Assembly (NCBI GenBank): GCA_947600065.1
Contig: CANQFZ010000001.1
Location: forward strand, 99,375 to 163,374
Length of the DNA: 64,000 nt
Source: an uncultured Clostridia bacterium
Lineage (GTDB): Bacteria > Bacillota > Clostridia > Oscillospirales > Ruminococcaceae
Direction: 5' to 3'
In this document: positions 36,401 to 43,467 of the stretch, piece after piece
Layout of the letters: the number at the start of each line of letters is the position of its first letter
Numbering within the stretch: position 1 is the first letter of the stretch
Notes under the pieces: model-generated
What the model was told of the DNA's origin: nothing
Databases searched by the model: none
The model's input: the letters and a program-made list of their open reading frames with translations, nothing else
Position numbers and translations under genes: made by a program

Positions 36401-36761
36401 GCTTGAAAATCTGATGATAAATCACTTTGTCTTATGGCAAATAATGTCCGCTAAAAAGGCAAAGCGAAAGAGCGTTGTTCTAAGGCTTTCCGAAGACGAA
36501 GACGGCACTTGTCTTTCTGCGGCAATGGAGGACGGATTTGAGCCGAGCGTTTTTGTTGAATGTAAAAAAAGCGAAGTGCATAAAAGGGTTCTCATTCCGA
36601 TTTTAAGTCACTATTATCGGCGCGAAAAGCTGATTGGCAAATACACCGTAAACGGCGACGAATACACTGTGCAAATTGATAAAAAGCCCTCGCCAAAGCC
36701 CAAGGCAAAAACAGCCGTAAATCCCGCAAAAGTGAGGAAAAAGCCTACGCGAAATTATTGA
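33411..36761 (+). CDS. RecQ-like helicase with long duplicated C-terminal region
   Basis: The 1116-residue protein has a RecQ core: Walker A MPTGSGKS (about 88-94), motif II VIDEAHCIALWGNSFRRDY, motif III ALSATLT, and motif VI QEFGRAGRDGR. A lysine-rich insertion (about 290-320 and again before NAFGMGID) is unusual. From about 560 on, two copies of one domain follow. Copy one is DHLDLMIANAVYTY to KPLENNLENIKLSTFIAW; copy two is DYLDLMIAGAFYTL to EKVIPNTLENLMINHFVLW. I do not recognise this domain; a winged helix is possible. No RQC zinc cysteines are seen. Confidence 0.85.
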   Translation: MNYKELLELDSKELKRLKEAGELEWDAKGDIAWGILNAIYSIDPDYVTEDVIKEIFCKVMGYKDYKSSAQCYAIENVINIYDGIAIMPTGSGKSACFEFPAAVRKGTVIVVSPLISLLRDQERNAKVPALYVSSWNINKLSKKYAECRLILVSPETLQMPKFVRFARDVLSKIQMVVIDEAHCIALWGNSFRRDYQNIGRFFDRIGKQPQVVALSATLTPSMINTVKSVLRMRDEKLFITYSDLSEKDKKSLFMRDNIELSKIKIEASPKTNDESLPIETRIKDKYNQLIKDLNILPKSNAKTKDLKAKDLKADTKSTIVFCSFVDTVNALYCKLKEELENDSRYEILRYHGAMESEDRMKNQNAFCEDDYDPKKKSKKTEQKSAKPEHKIMIATNAFGMGIDKGDISQIIFFEIPHDIENYAQEFGRAGRDGRQAKAVLYIYEPDAERIRAMLEREEDELEKNLSKQRFNAFMKIISSVKDNSKIKELVADYFVNENKYIDFSNLQNKIDARNKAHGKPFRFPDELFINVCPPAYNIERGEYAVGEPIINTAYEDAYDEITLSSKVDHLDLMIANAVYTYGFNGMKTITAEDVCHLLLGNEKSLCNKREIAEIHARIKRLCETEITIKRKKGSFVDIEGNVSQEINGHFLELEIDNKNKFVYSSTPPLYKYAEICNGEFFAIDTSWLRIKSKKLKPLENNLENIKLSTFIAWRVHLLPQYRSGRLKALREYRKDGTESTNETNKKQFDVIRFENRDKRRKAMYDILEYENRDEEQKKATAEKVMRILEYYKKREYIPDYREIEERGRIVGVELGETEKPIKDLPKEFYFCESAAAKKILMHDYEFDEPNECFTFKSESKIKLDYLDLMIAGAFYTLEKYKKYNQDIEEKLVWALLSGDGEKAPSKNIPETIKERINTLGYPRAMIEFNNKEQKTNADSFLGTRLEYQRINGEQKRVFIPESALYDNADKDKDLVKMKSRLMNIKSEKLGEKVIPNTLENLMINHFVLWQIMSAKKAKRKSVVLRLSEDEDGTCLSAAMEDGFEPSVFVECKKSEVHKRVLIPILSHYYRREKLIGKYTVNGDEYTVQIDKKPSPKPKAKTAVNPAKVRKKPTRNY

Positions 36762-36859
36762 AGCATAAAGGCATAAACGCCTTTATAAAGCTATATTACG
36801 GGTTGTTTAATTTTCACTACAAACTAATAAAAGCCCGTGCCCTAAGGTTATGTAAATCA

Positions 36860-37075
36860 GTTAGAAATTTACAATGTGCTTCGCACAAATCAAAAAAACG
36901 CTTCGCGTCTTGCTGCACAAGTTAAGCAAGCACATTGCCCGTTGGGTGTTTTATTTAAGACTAATTAACTTTATTAAATCTAATTATTTATATTTAAATC
37001 TAATTACCTTTATTTAAAATAATTAACTGAATTATGCGCGGCAAAAGCCTTTGCCGCGCATATTTTTCTTTTGAG
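36860..37075. repeat. Right repeat array (inverted relative of left array)
   Basis: AAAAAACGCTTCGCG (about 36894), AT-rich iterons of the complementary type (CTAATTAACTTTATTAAAT, ATTTAAATCTAATTACC), then GCGCGGCAAAAGCCTTTGCCGCGC with TTCTTTTGAGGATTG. The reverse complement gives CAATCCTCAAAAGAA, hairpin, AT iterons, the order of the left units. Confidence 0.8.
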
Positions 37076-37139
37076 GATTGTGGGTTTGTTGTTTCCGCAA
37101 TTCTCACGATAACCACCTCTCTTTCATATCTAAAGAAGG

Positions 37140-37300
37140 CATATAAAGGAGTGATGTGCCTTCGATGATTTGGCGCGCTATATTCGCGCAATTGTGGTAC
37201 TCGGGTGCTTGTGCATATACATTCTATTCTACTCTAAACACTTTGTATCTGAAATCTCAGCTCTCCACAAGCGAACTCTGAGTACCACGAACCTCTTTTT
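37140..37300. ncRNA. Possible structured RNA or origin stem between repeats
   Basis: GTGGTACTC (37194-37202) pairs perfectly with GAGTACCAC (37280-37288), and inside it GCTTGTG (37207-37213) pairs with CACAAGC (37266-37272). The interior is about 50 bases. A small hairpin GCGCGCTATATTCGCGC precedes it. No reading frame. It could be a transfer origin, replication site or RNA. Confidence 0.45.
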
Positions 37301-37319
37301 TATTAATCTGTTATGTATT

Positions 37320-37410
37320 AAGATTATTTAATCTAATTAACTATATTTAAAATAATTAACTGAATTATGCGCGGCAAAATCCTTTGCCACGCAATTTTTT
37401 TCTTTTGAAG
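37320..37410. repeat. Second right-hand hairpin/AT repeat unit
   Basis: ATTTAATCTAATTAACTATATTTAAAATAATTAACTGAATTATGCG-type iterons followed by GCGGCAAAATCCTTTGCCACGC and TTCTTTTGAAGG, a weaker copy of the unit at 36960-37075. AATAATTAACTGAATTATGCGCGGCAAAA is shared by both. Confidence 0.75.
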
Positions 37411-37670
37411 GTCATAGGCCTTCTGTTTTGCTCAATTTTTTACCTTCCTCTCGGTTTGATGATGAAGGTTGGCAGCGCATAAGTACATAAGTGTATATTG
37501 TCAGCCTTCATCAGCTTACCTTCACGCTTACGGCTGTGAAAAAAAATTAACTCTAAAACGCTTTAGAAAGGTGTGATACAAAAGCTTTAACAACGCTCCG
37601 ACAGCTTCGCAGCGGCTTTCGAGAGTGAGTATACGACTGCTGAAAATTTAATGTAAAAGAGGTTTATATC
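37411..37670. other. Non-coding region before the duplicated unknown gene pairs
   Basis: No supported gene. It contains GAAGG/CCTTC-type inverted pieces (ACCTTCCTCTCGG ... GAAGGTTGGC; CAGCCTTCATCAGC) that could form a leader structure, and AAAGAGG before ATG 37671. No clear -35/-10 pair could be fixed. Confidence 0.35.
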
Positions 37671-38036
37671 ATGAATTTAAACGATTTTAAAGCCGACTAC
37701 ACAAACGGCGCCCGAGCAATTACTGACAAGGATACAATAAGAAATGTCGTAAATCTGATGGCTCGCCTTCCTACCGAGGAAATGTATTCCCCATATATTT
37801 CCGTGACCCCACATGGCTCAGACCAAAAGATTCCTCTGCGCGAAAGGGCACTGGGGTATTATAGGGATTTTCTGGGAGAAGAACATTTGCCCGAGACTTT
37901 TTCAGAGCTTCTTTTCAGATTTAGCAATTATTATGCGAACTATGATTATTGTAATAAGCCGATTTTCTATTACGACTACCTGTCGCGGCTATCACTCGGG
38001 TTTTTAGTAACGCCCGATAATAAGAAAAATAATTAA
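37671..38036 (+). CDS. Unknown protein, family A copy 1
   Basis: The 121-residue protein starts MNLNDFKADYTNGARAITDKDTIRNVVNLMARLPTEEMYS and ends with a helical YYDYLSRLSLGFL. It is weakly paralogous to the protein at 38486: TIRNVVNLMARLPTEEMYS aligns with TISNAMRILSSAPLEFLFS, and both have a LPETFSELL/LPDNLGELI stretch. No known family recognised. It is the first of four genes arranged A-B-A-B. Confidence 0.65.
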   Translation: MNLNDFKADYTNGARAITDKDTIRNVVNLMARLPTEEMYSPYISVTPHGSDQKIPLRERALGYYRDFLGEEHLPETFSELLFRFSNYYANYDYCNKPIFYYDYLSRLSLGFLVTPDNKKNN

Positions 38037-38049
38037 GGAGATTTATAGT

Positions 38050-38505
38050 ATGAAAATTGATAAAAACAAATTACTTGACCACCAAAATGCTCAGATAACC
38101 CAGTCGCTGTTTATGAGCATTCGCCTTAGCGATTATTATGAAGCTTTAGCCGATATGCTCGGAGATAATACCTACAGAGGGCTTATGAGCCGCTTTAGGG
38201 AATACTTAAGGATTGACCCCGAGACGCATTATTATAACGGTTTCTCCAGCGCTGTTGATAAATCCTTAGAGCCCAATATGAACATAACAGTCGGCGAGAT
38301 GATTTATAATGCTCATAAAATTTTACACACTATGGACGATGCACTTACATCTAAACTAAACCAAAACGCCGTCAAAGCTGCGATGAATATCCTCGACCTG
38401 ACGCTGATTAAGCCGATGACAGCGATTTGGGAAAGAAACGCTCTTATGAAAAATAATGAATTTGAAGAAAGGAATGACAGCTATAATGAATTTGGAAATG
38501 CTTAA
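38050..38505 (+). CDS. Unknown protein, family B copy 1
   Basis: The 151-residue, mainly helical protein contains LFMSIRLSDYYEALADMLGD, YLRIDPETHYYNGF and NMNITVGEMIYNAHKIL. These parts align with VFMGTKLKDYLKVAAQLCG, FTKLDPQQRIYMKYF and NPDVTIGEMLHAAQAL of the protein at 38808. Family not recognised. A GGAG site precedes the ATG and only 13 bases separate it from gene A1. Confidence 0.65.
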   Translation: MKIDKNKLLDHQNAQITQSLFMSIRLSDYYEALADMLGDNTYRGLMSRFREYLRIDPETHYYNGFSSAVDKSLEPNMNITVGEMIYNAHKILHTMDDALTSKLNQNAVKAAMNILDLTLIKPMTAIWERNALMKNNEFEERNDSYNEFGNA

Positions 38506-38821
38506 ACAGCGCACATCCTCCGCGACAAGCGACCACGAGACAATATCAAACGCTATGAGGATACTTTCAAGCGCGCCGCTTGAATTTTTGTTCAGCGACA
38601 AGAACTCCTTTCAGGCAAACTTTGAGGAGTTCATTGACTATATGGAGAAGACCTTGACCTGTGAAAACGACAGGCTCCCCGATAATCTTGGGGAACTTAT
38701 CGCGAATATTGAAAACAATGATTACAGCTTATATATCCTTCGCAGGCTTTGGGGCTGTCTTGCGGCGCTGCACGAAGGGTATATGATAGATTCGTTCGGG
38801 GGTGTAAATGATGAACAATAA
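38486..38821 (+). CDS. Unknown protein, family A copy 2
   Basis: The 111-residue protein starts MNLEMLKQRTSSATSDHETISNAMRIL at ATG 38486, behind GAAAGGA; the track start at 38456 lies deeper inside gene B1. It has NFEEFIDYMEKTL and a C-terminal YILRRLWGCLAALHEGYMI helix that matches the YYDYLSRLSLGFL end of A1. It overlaps both neighbours by about 14-20 bases, so the four genes are translated together. Confidence 0.62.
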   Translation: MNLEMLKQRTSSATSDHETISNAMRILSSAPLEFLFSDKNSFQANFEEFIDYMEKTLTCENDRLPDNLGELIANIENNDYSLYILRRLWGCLAALHEGYMIDSFGGVNDEQ

Positions 38822-39251
38822 AATCAGCATTAAAAACATCAACTATATGCTTAGAGCAAAGTCTGCACTTTCGGTCTTTATGGGAACAAAACTAAAGGAT
38901 TACCTGAAGGTTGCCGCGCAGCTTTGCGGGCGCAAGGACTTTGACAATTTTGACGAGCTCTATGAGTTCACAAAGCTTGACCCGCAGCAAAGGATATATA
39001 TGAAGTATTTTTATCCCGACTGCGAAACGCCCGATGAGCCTAATCCCGACGTTACTATCGGCGAAATGCTGCACGCCGCTCAGGCACTTTTCCGCCACGA
39101 AGCAAGCCTTTTAAATCCCGAGGACTATGATGACGTAGAAGACCTCGAAAGCCTTTATGCTGAAATGGAAGACAGCGCAATATTCATAATAAGGTCGATA
39201 TTTGCTCCGCTTGCGGCTCTTGCAAAGAAAGAAGATGAAAATAAAACTTAA
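38808..39251 (+). CDS. Unknown protein, family B copy 2
   Basis: The 147-residue acidic protein has KLKDYLKVAAQLCGRKDFDNFDELYEF, a DPQQRIYMKYFYPDCETPDEPNPDVTIGEML core and an acidic DYDDVEDLESLYAEMED region. It is paralogous to B1. No catalytic motif is seen. A strong terminator follows it and ends the four-gene operon. Confidence 0.65.
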   Translation: MMNNKISIKNINYMLRAKSALSVFMGTKLKDYLKVAAQLCGRKDFDNFDELYEFTKLDPQQRIYMKYFYPDCETPDEPNPDVTIGEMLHAAQALFRHEASLLNPEDYDDVEDLESLYAEMEDSAIFIIRSIFAPLAALAKKEDENKT

Positions 39252-39270
39252 AAATAATATTCAACCTTAC

Positions 39271-39332
39271 GGCTGTTATACATGCATAAGACCATTCGGT
39301 CATAATGCGTATATAACAGCCTTTATTTTTTT
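39271..39332 (+). terminator. Strong terminator of the A-B-A-B operon
   Basis: GGCTGTTATA (39271-39280) pairs with TATAACAGCC (39312-39321), with an inner GACC/GGTC hairpin, followed by TTTATTTTTTT. Confidence 0.85.
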
Positions 39333-39463
39333 AAGCTCTTATCTCTTACTTCTATGTTGACAAAATACATTAAGATGTGCTATAATAAAAAAAGTTGATA
39401 AAAGCTTTAACAAAGATGGTTAGAAGGTTAGAGGGTTGGAGGGTTGGAGAGTTGGGAACAATA

Positions 39464-40471
39464 ATGAACTTTTATGATCTGACTGTTGACAAATTAAAAA
39501 AATTTCTCGCCGAAAACGACGAAAATCCCTCAAAGGCGCTTTTGCTCTTTGACGGGATATACCGCAAGGGCTATAAGGATTTTGGGCAGTTTGGATTCAG
39601 CGAGCGCGTTGTAAAGAAATTGTCGGCGTTTAAGCTTGAAGTGCCCGAGGTAGTACGAAAATTAGACGGTGGGGACGCCGCAAAGCTTTTGCTAAAACTT
39701 TCTGACGGCAATTTCTGCGAAACAGTACTTATGCGCCGGAGATTTGGAAATTGCGTTTGCGTTTCAACTCAGGTAGGCTGCAATATGGGCTGTAAGTTCT
39801 GTAGGAGCGGTATGCTCAAAAAACAAAGAAACCTTTCTGCAGGCGAGATCGTCGGACAGCTTATTGCTATCTCAAGAGAGTTTTCATGCAGGATAGACGG
39901 CGTTTCCGTTATGGGCATTGGCGAGCCGTTCGACAATTTTTCCGCTGTCGCTGATTTTTGCAGCATAATAACCGAGGACAAGGGGCTTGCTGTTTCAAGA
40001 AGAAAGGTCACGGTTTCGACCTGCGGCATTGTTCCGAAGATACGAGCGTTTGCGGATATTAAAGCGCCCGTCAGCCTTGCAATAAGCCTGCATGCGCCGA
40101 ATGATAAGCTGAGATCAATGCTTATGCCGGTAAACAAGATTTATCCCATAAAAGATGTTCTTGACGCGGCGGAATATTATTCAAAAAAGACAAACAAGCG
40201 TGTTACTCTTGAATATATCCTTTTGGCAGGGATAAACGACAGTGAGACCCACGCCAAAGAGCTTTCCGAGCTTATTCGCGGCAGAGATTTCTACGTAAAC
40301 CTTATCCCTTACAATGACACCGACACCGAGTTTAAAAAGCCTTCGGCGGAAGTTTTGGACAACTTTTGCCGAGTTCTGAAGGAAAACGGCGTTGTCGCAA
40401 CAAAGCGAAAGGAGTTTGGAGCTGAGCTTAAAGCTGCCTGCGGACAGCTTGCTTCTGTTTACGAGGAATAA
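39464..40471 (+). CDS. RlmN/Cfr-family radical SAM RNA methyltransferase
   Basis: The 335-residue enzyme has the radical SAM motif CNMGCKFC in VSTQVGCNMGCKFCRSG, then SVMGIGEPFDNF, TVSTCGIVPKI, SLAISLHAPNDKLRSMLMPVN and a C-terminal ELKAACGQLASVYEE with the second methyl-carrying Cys. RlmN methylates A2503 of 23S rRNA; Cfr methylates the same base at C8 and gives multidrug resistance. This copy is divergent (RSG instead of ATG after the cluster) and lies outside a housekeeping context. I start it at ATG 39464; the track start at 39395 lies in a low-complexity GGTTGGAGG stretch. Confidence 0.85.
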   Translation: MNFYDLTVDKLKKFLAENDENPSKALLLFDGIYRKGYKDFGQFGFSERVVKKLSAFKLEVPEVVRKLDGGDAAKLLLKLSDGNFCETVLMRRRFGNCVCVSTQVGCNMGCKFCRSGMLKKQRNLSAGEIVGQLIAISREFSCRIDGVSVMGIGEPFDNFSAVADFCSIITEDKGLAVSRRKVTVSTCGIVPKIRAFADIKAPVSLAISLHAPNDKLRSMLMPVNKIYPIKDVLDAAEYYSKKTNKRVTLEYILLAGINDSETHAKELSELIRGRDFYVNLIPYNDTDTEFKKPSAEVLDNFCRVLKENGVVATKRKEFGAELKAACGQLASVYEE

Positions 40472-40487
40472 GAACTATATAAGCGAA

Positions 40488-40513
40488 AAAGGGGGAAAAC
40501 TAGTTTTCCCCCT
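40488..40513. terminator. Palindromic terminator-like hairpin
   Basis: AAGGGGGAAAACTAGTTTTCCCCCTT is a perfect palindrome after the RlmN/Cfr-type gene. The T-run is weak (AACTTATTTT). Confidence 0.6.
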
Positions 40514-40624
40514 TAACTTATTTTAAAAAAGCGGAAAAAACATTATTCAAAGTGCGCTGGTTCTTTAATAATCAAACATCGAAAAAACACAATGTGAAAG
40601 TTAAATGAAAATTTGCAAATGATA

Positions 40625-40674
40625 TTGACACTGTGTCAGGATAGTGTTATACTATCAATAGTGACATAATGTCA
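40625..40674 (+). promoter_or_regulatory. TetR promoter with two autoregulatory dyads
   Basis: TTGACA (40625-40630), 17 bases, TATACT (40648-40653). Two dyads of one type flank it: TGACACTGTGTCA (40626-40638) on the -35 box and TGACATAATGTCA (40662-40674) over the start region, 36 bases apart. They are likely operators of the next gene's product. Confidence 0.8.
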
Positions 40675-40692
40675 GAACAAGGAGGTCGGAAA

Positions 40693-41325
40693 ATGCCTAA
40701 AGGTTCACCCGAACTTACAAACGCACGCAAAGAAGAAATAATCAATGCCTGCGAAAAGCTGTATAAAACACATAGTTTCAAGGAGATAACGCTTAAAGAT
40801 ATAAGCGAAAAAACGAGCTTTACGCGCACATCTATCTACAATTATTTTCAGACGAAAGAGGAAATTTTCTTAGCGCTTTTACAGCGTGAATACGAACTCT
40901 GGAACGCCGAATTAAATAAAATTATGCGTAAATTTCCCGCGCTTACAAAAGACGAGTTTGCGGATAAACTCGCAAAATCCCTTGCAAACCGCGCGCAATT
41001 GCTTAAAATTATGTCCATGAACCATTATGACATGGAGAGTAACAGCCGTCCCGAAAGGCTTGCGGAATTTAAAGTCGCATACGGAAGCTCACTGAGAGCG
41101 GTGATGAACTGTCTCGAGCAGTATTTTCCCGAAATGCCCGTCGAGGACAAACAGGGATTTTTGTATACGTTTTTCCCGTTTATGTTCGGCATTTATCCGT
41201 ACACTTTCGTTACAGAAAAACAGCGGACGGCAATGGAAAAAGCGGGCGTAAATTATGCATTTATGACAATTTACGAGATAACTTTTAACTGCGTGAAAAA
41301 GCTGTTAGGGGAATATAACGTATAA
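40693..41325 (+). CDS. TetR-family repressor
   Basis: The 210-residue protein has an N-terminal HTH (ACEKLYKTHSFKEITLKDISEKTSFTRTSIYNYFQTKEEIF) and a helical ligand domain. I start it at ATG 40693, which follows AAGGAGG; the track start at 40669 overlaps the operator. It lies in front of the AhpD-cupin and alcohol dehydrogenase genes and probably controls them along with itself through the TGACA-type dyads. Inducer unknown. Confidence 0.88.
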   Translation: MPKGSPELTNARKEEIINACEKLYKTHSFKEITLKDISEKTSFTRTSIYNYFQTKEEIFLALLQREYELWNAELNKIMRKFPALTKDEFADKLAKSLANRAQLLKIMSMNHYDMESNSRPERLAEFKVAYGSSLRAVMNCLEQYFPEMPVEDKQGFLYTFFPFMFGIYPYTFVTEKQRTAMEKAGVNYAFMTIYEITFNCVKKLLGEYNV

Positions 41326-41332
41326 AAGGAAT

Positions 41333-41392
41333 AAGAGGTCATGGTTTAAAATTCTTACCTCTTACCTCTAATTTCTTACATCTAAAAGGAGG
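41333..41392. repeat. TAAGAGGTAAGAG-type repeat fragment
   Basis: AAGAGGTCATGG, then TTCTTACCTCTTACCTCTAATTTCTTAC. A half-palindrome of the dispersed family, directly before AGGAGG of the AhpD-cupin gene. Confidence 0.55.
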
Positions 41393-41399
41393 AGTTTTT

Positions 41400-42149
41400 A
41401 TGGAAAAAATAACACAAACAGCAGGCAGAGATCAACTTGGCGGTTTCGCTCCCGACTTTGCACATTTTAATGATGATGTGCTTTTCGGAGAAAACTGGAA
41501 CAACACGGACATTGACTTGAAAACGCGCTGTATAATTACTGTCGTTGCGCTGATGAGCTCGGGTATTACGGACAGTTCTCTCGTATATCATCTCGAAAAT
41601 GCAAAGGCGCACGGCGTATCGCGCGCGGAAATTGCTGCAATAATAACGCATGTTGCGTTTTACGCAGGCTGGCCGAAAGCTTGGGCAGTGTTCCGCATGG
41701 CAAAGGACGTCTGGAAAGACGAGGAGCTTTCGGATAAAGACAAGTATCAGAACACTATACTGTTCCCGATCGGCGCGCCGAATGACGGCTTTGCGCAGTA
41801 TTTTACAGGGCAGAGCTATCTCGCTCCGATTTCAAAAGAGCAGGTCGGTATCTTTAATGTCACGTTTGAGCCGAAATGCCGCAACAACTGGCACGTTCAC
41901 AATGCCGACAAGGGCGGCGGGCAGATACTTATCTGCATAGGCGGACGCGGGTATTATCAGGAGTGGGGAAAGCCCGCAATTGAAATGAAACCGGGCGACT
42001 GCATAAATATTCCCGTCGGCGTAAAGCACTGGCACGGCGCTGCTCCCGACAGTTGGTTTTCGCATTTAGCGATTGAAGTTCCGGGAGAGAATGGCTCAAA
42101 CGAGTGGCTGGAGCCTGTTGACGACGAGCAATACGGGAGTTTGAATTGA
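41400..42149 (+). CDS. Carboxymuconolactone decarboxylase (AhpD-like)-cupin fusion protein
   Basis: The 249-residue protein joins an AhpD/CMD-like helical domain (about 15-105: LKTRCIITVVALMSSGITDSSLVYH and REIAAIITHVAFYAGWPKAW-like motif) to a C-terminal cupin (about 130-230). The cupin shows metal-binding NWHVHNADKGGGQILICIGGRG and NIPVGVKHWHGA. The CMD part lacks the CxxC of peroxidase-type AhpD. Such fusions sit with oxidoreductases and are often annotated as carboxymuconolactone decarboxylases; the true substrate is unknown. It is followed by the alcohol dehydrogenase remnant. Confidence 0.85.
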   Translation: MEKITQTAGRDQLGGFAPDFAHFNDDVLFGENWNNTDIDLKTRCIITVVALMSSGITDSSLVYHLENAKAHGVSRAEIAAIITHVAFYAGWPKAWAVFRMAKDVWKDEELSDKDKYQNTILFPIGAPNDGFAQYFTGQSYLAPISKEQVGIFNVTFEPKCRNNWHVHNADKGGGQILICIGGRGYYQEWGKPAIEMKPGDCINIPVGVKHWHGAAPDSWFSHLAIEVPGENGSNEWLEPVDDEQYGSLN

Positions 42150-42175
42150 GTAAATAATTTCAGGAGGACATTATT

Positions 42176-43351
42176 ATGATGAATTTTGTGTTCAACAATC
42201 CTACAAAACTGCTTTTCGGAGTTGGAAAACTCGGAGAACTGCACAACGAAAAACTGCCGGGAAAAAAGGCTCTGCTGTTGTTGTCGAAAGGACAATCCGT
42301 CCACAAAAACGGCTCTTATGACAAGACAGTTGAAGAACTTAAAAAAGCGGACGTTGATTATGCGGAGTTTGCGAAAATTATGGAAAATCCGCTTGTTGAA
42401 GTGGTGGAAGAAGCCGCAGAATTTGCAAAGCAAAACGGCTGTGATTTCATAGTCGCGCTCGGCGGGGGAGCGGTTCTGGACTCGTCAGTTGCAGTTGCTA
42501 CAATGGCTACAAATCCCGGTCATTTGTGGGATTATGTCGTTGGCGGCACGGGAAAAGCACTGCCGCTTGTAAATCAGCCCTTGCCGGTTGTGACGATTGC
42601 AACATCTTCGGGAACAGGTTCTGAAATGAACGAATGGGGCGTTATCTGCAAGGAAGATACTCATGAAAAAATCGGTTTCGGCATACCGGGTGTCGGCAAG
42701 CCTTATCTTGCGGTTGTTGACCCGACGTAAATGACGACAGTTCCGCCGAAATACACGGCTTATCAAGGCTTTGATGCGCTGTTTCACAACACCGAGGTTA
42801 TGATGTCGACTTCACTTAATATTATGTCGGAAGCTATTGCATTGTCCGCAATTGAGAATATTGCAAAATATCTGCCGCGTGCCGTCAAAAACGGAAATGA
42901 CCTCGAGGCGCGTGAACACGTTGCTTACGGCAGTACAATGGCGGGTATCACTATGCAGCTCACTTCCACAACTGCCCAGCATTCCATGGAACACGCAATG
43001 AGCGCATATCACCGTAATCTTCAGCATGGCGCGGGACTTATTATGATATCAAAAGAGTTTGCTCAGTTTTTTGTTGACAAACACGCCTGCGACGATAGGT
43101 TCATTAAAATGGCAAAGGCTATGGGCGTTGAAAATCCGACCTCTCCGCAGGATTTTATTGACGCACTGGTTCAGCTTCAAAAAGACTGCGGCGTTGACGA
43201 TCTTAAAATGAGCGACTATGGATTTACAAAAGAAGAATGTATGACGCTCGCCAAAAATGCAAGAGAAACCATGGGCGGTCTGTACGCGGCAAATCCCTGC
43301 GAAATGACGGACGAAGACGTTGCGGGAATTTTTGAGAGATCGTTCAGATGA
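42176..43351 (+). pseudogene. Iron-containing alcohol dehydrogenase interrupted by one TAA stop
   Basis: Two track ORFs (42176-42730 and 42731-43351) are one gene in the same frame, split by TAA at 42728-42730. Together they give about 391 residues, the usual length of BdhA/YqhD-like iron alcohol dehydrogenases. The first half has the cofactor motif VALGGGAVLDSSVAVA, and the second the iron-binding region GFDALFHNTEVM and HSMEHAMSAYHRNLQHGAG. The ATG after the stop has no ribosome site. It is a recent nonsense mutation or a sequencing error, since everything else is intact. Confidence 0.85.
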
Positions 43352-43380
43352 TCAAGCAGAAAACAAACGGCGTACCTTTC

Positions 43381-43466
43381 TAGAGGTTAGAAGTAAGAGG
43401 TAAGAGTTCAAGCTCTTACCTCTTATCTCTTGTCTCTAAAAGGGTTTGAACTCTAGCTTCTAGATG
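43381..43466. repeat. TAAGAGGTAAGAG-type imperfect palindrome
   Basis: CTAGAGGTTAGAAGTAAGAGGTAAGAG is followed by CTCTTACCTCTTATCTCTTGTCTCTA and by TTGAACTCTAGCTTCTAG. It separates two convergent genes and may act as a terminator hairpin. Confidence 0.65.
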
Positions 43467-43467
43467 C

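Noticed and set aside
42728-42730. Programmed readthrough in the alcohol dehydrogenase gene
   Set aside because: The stop is TAA, not used for selenocysteine or pyrrolysine, and no recoding structure is visible behind it. A mutation or sequencing error is simpler.
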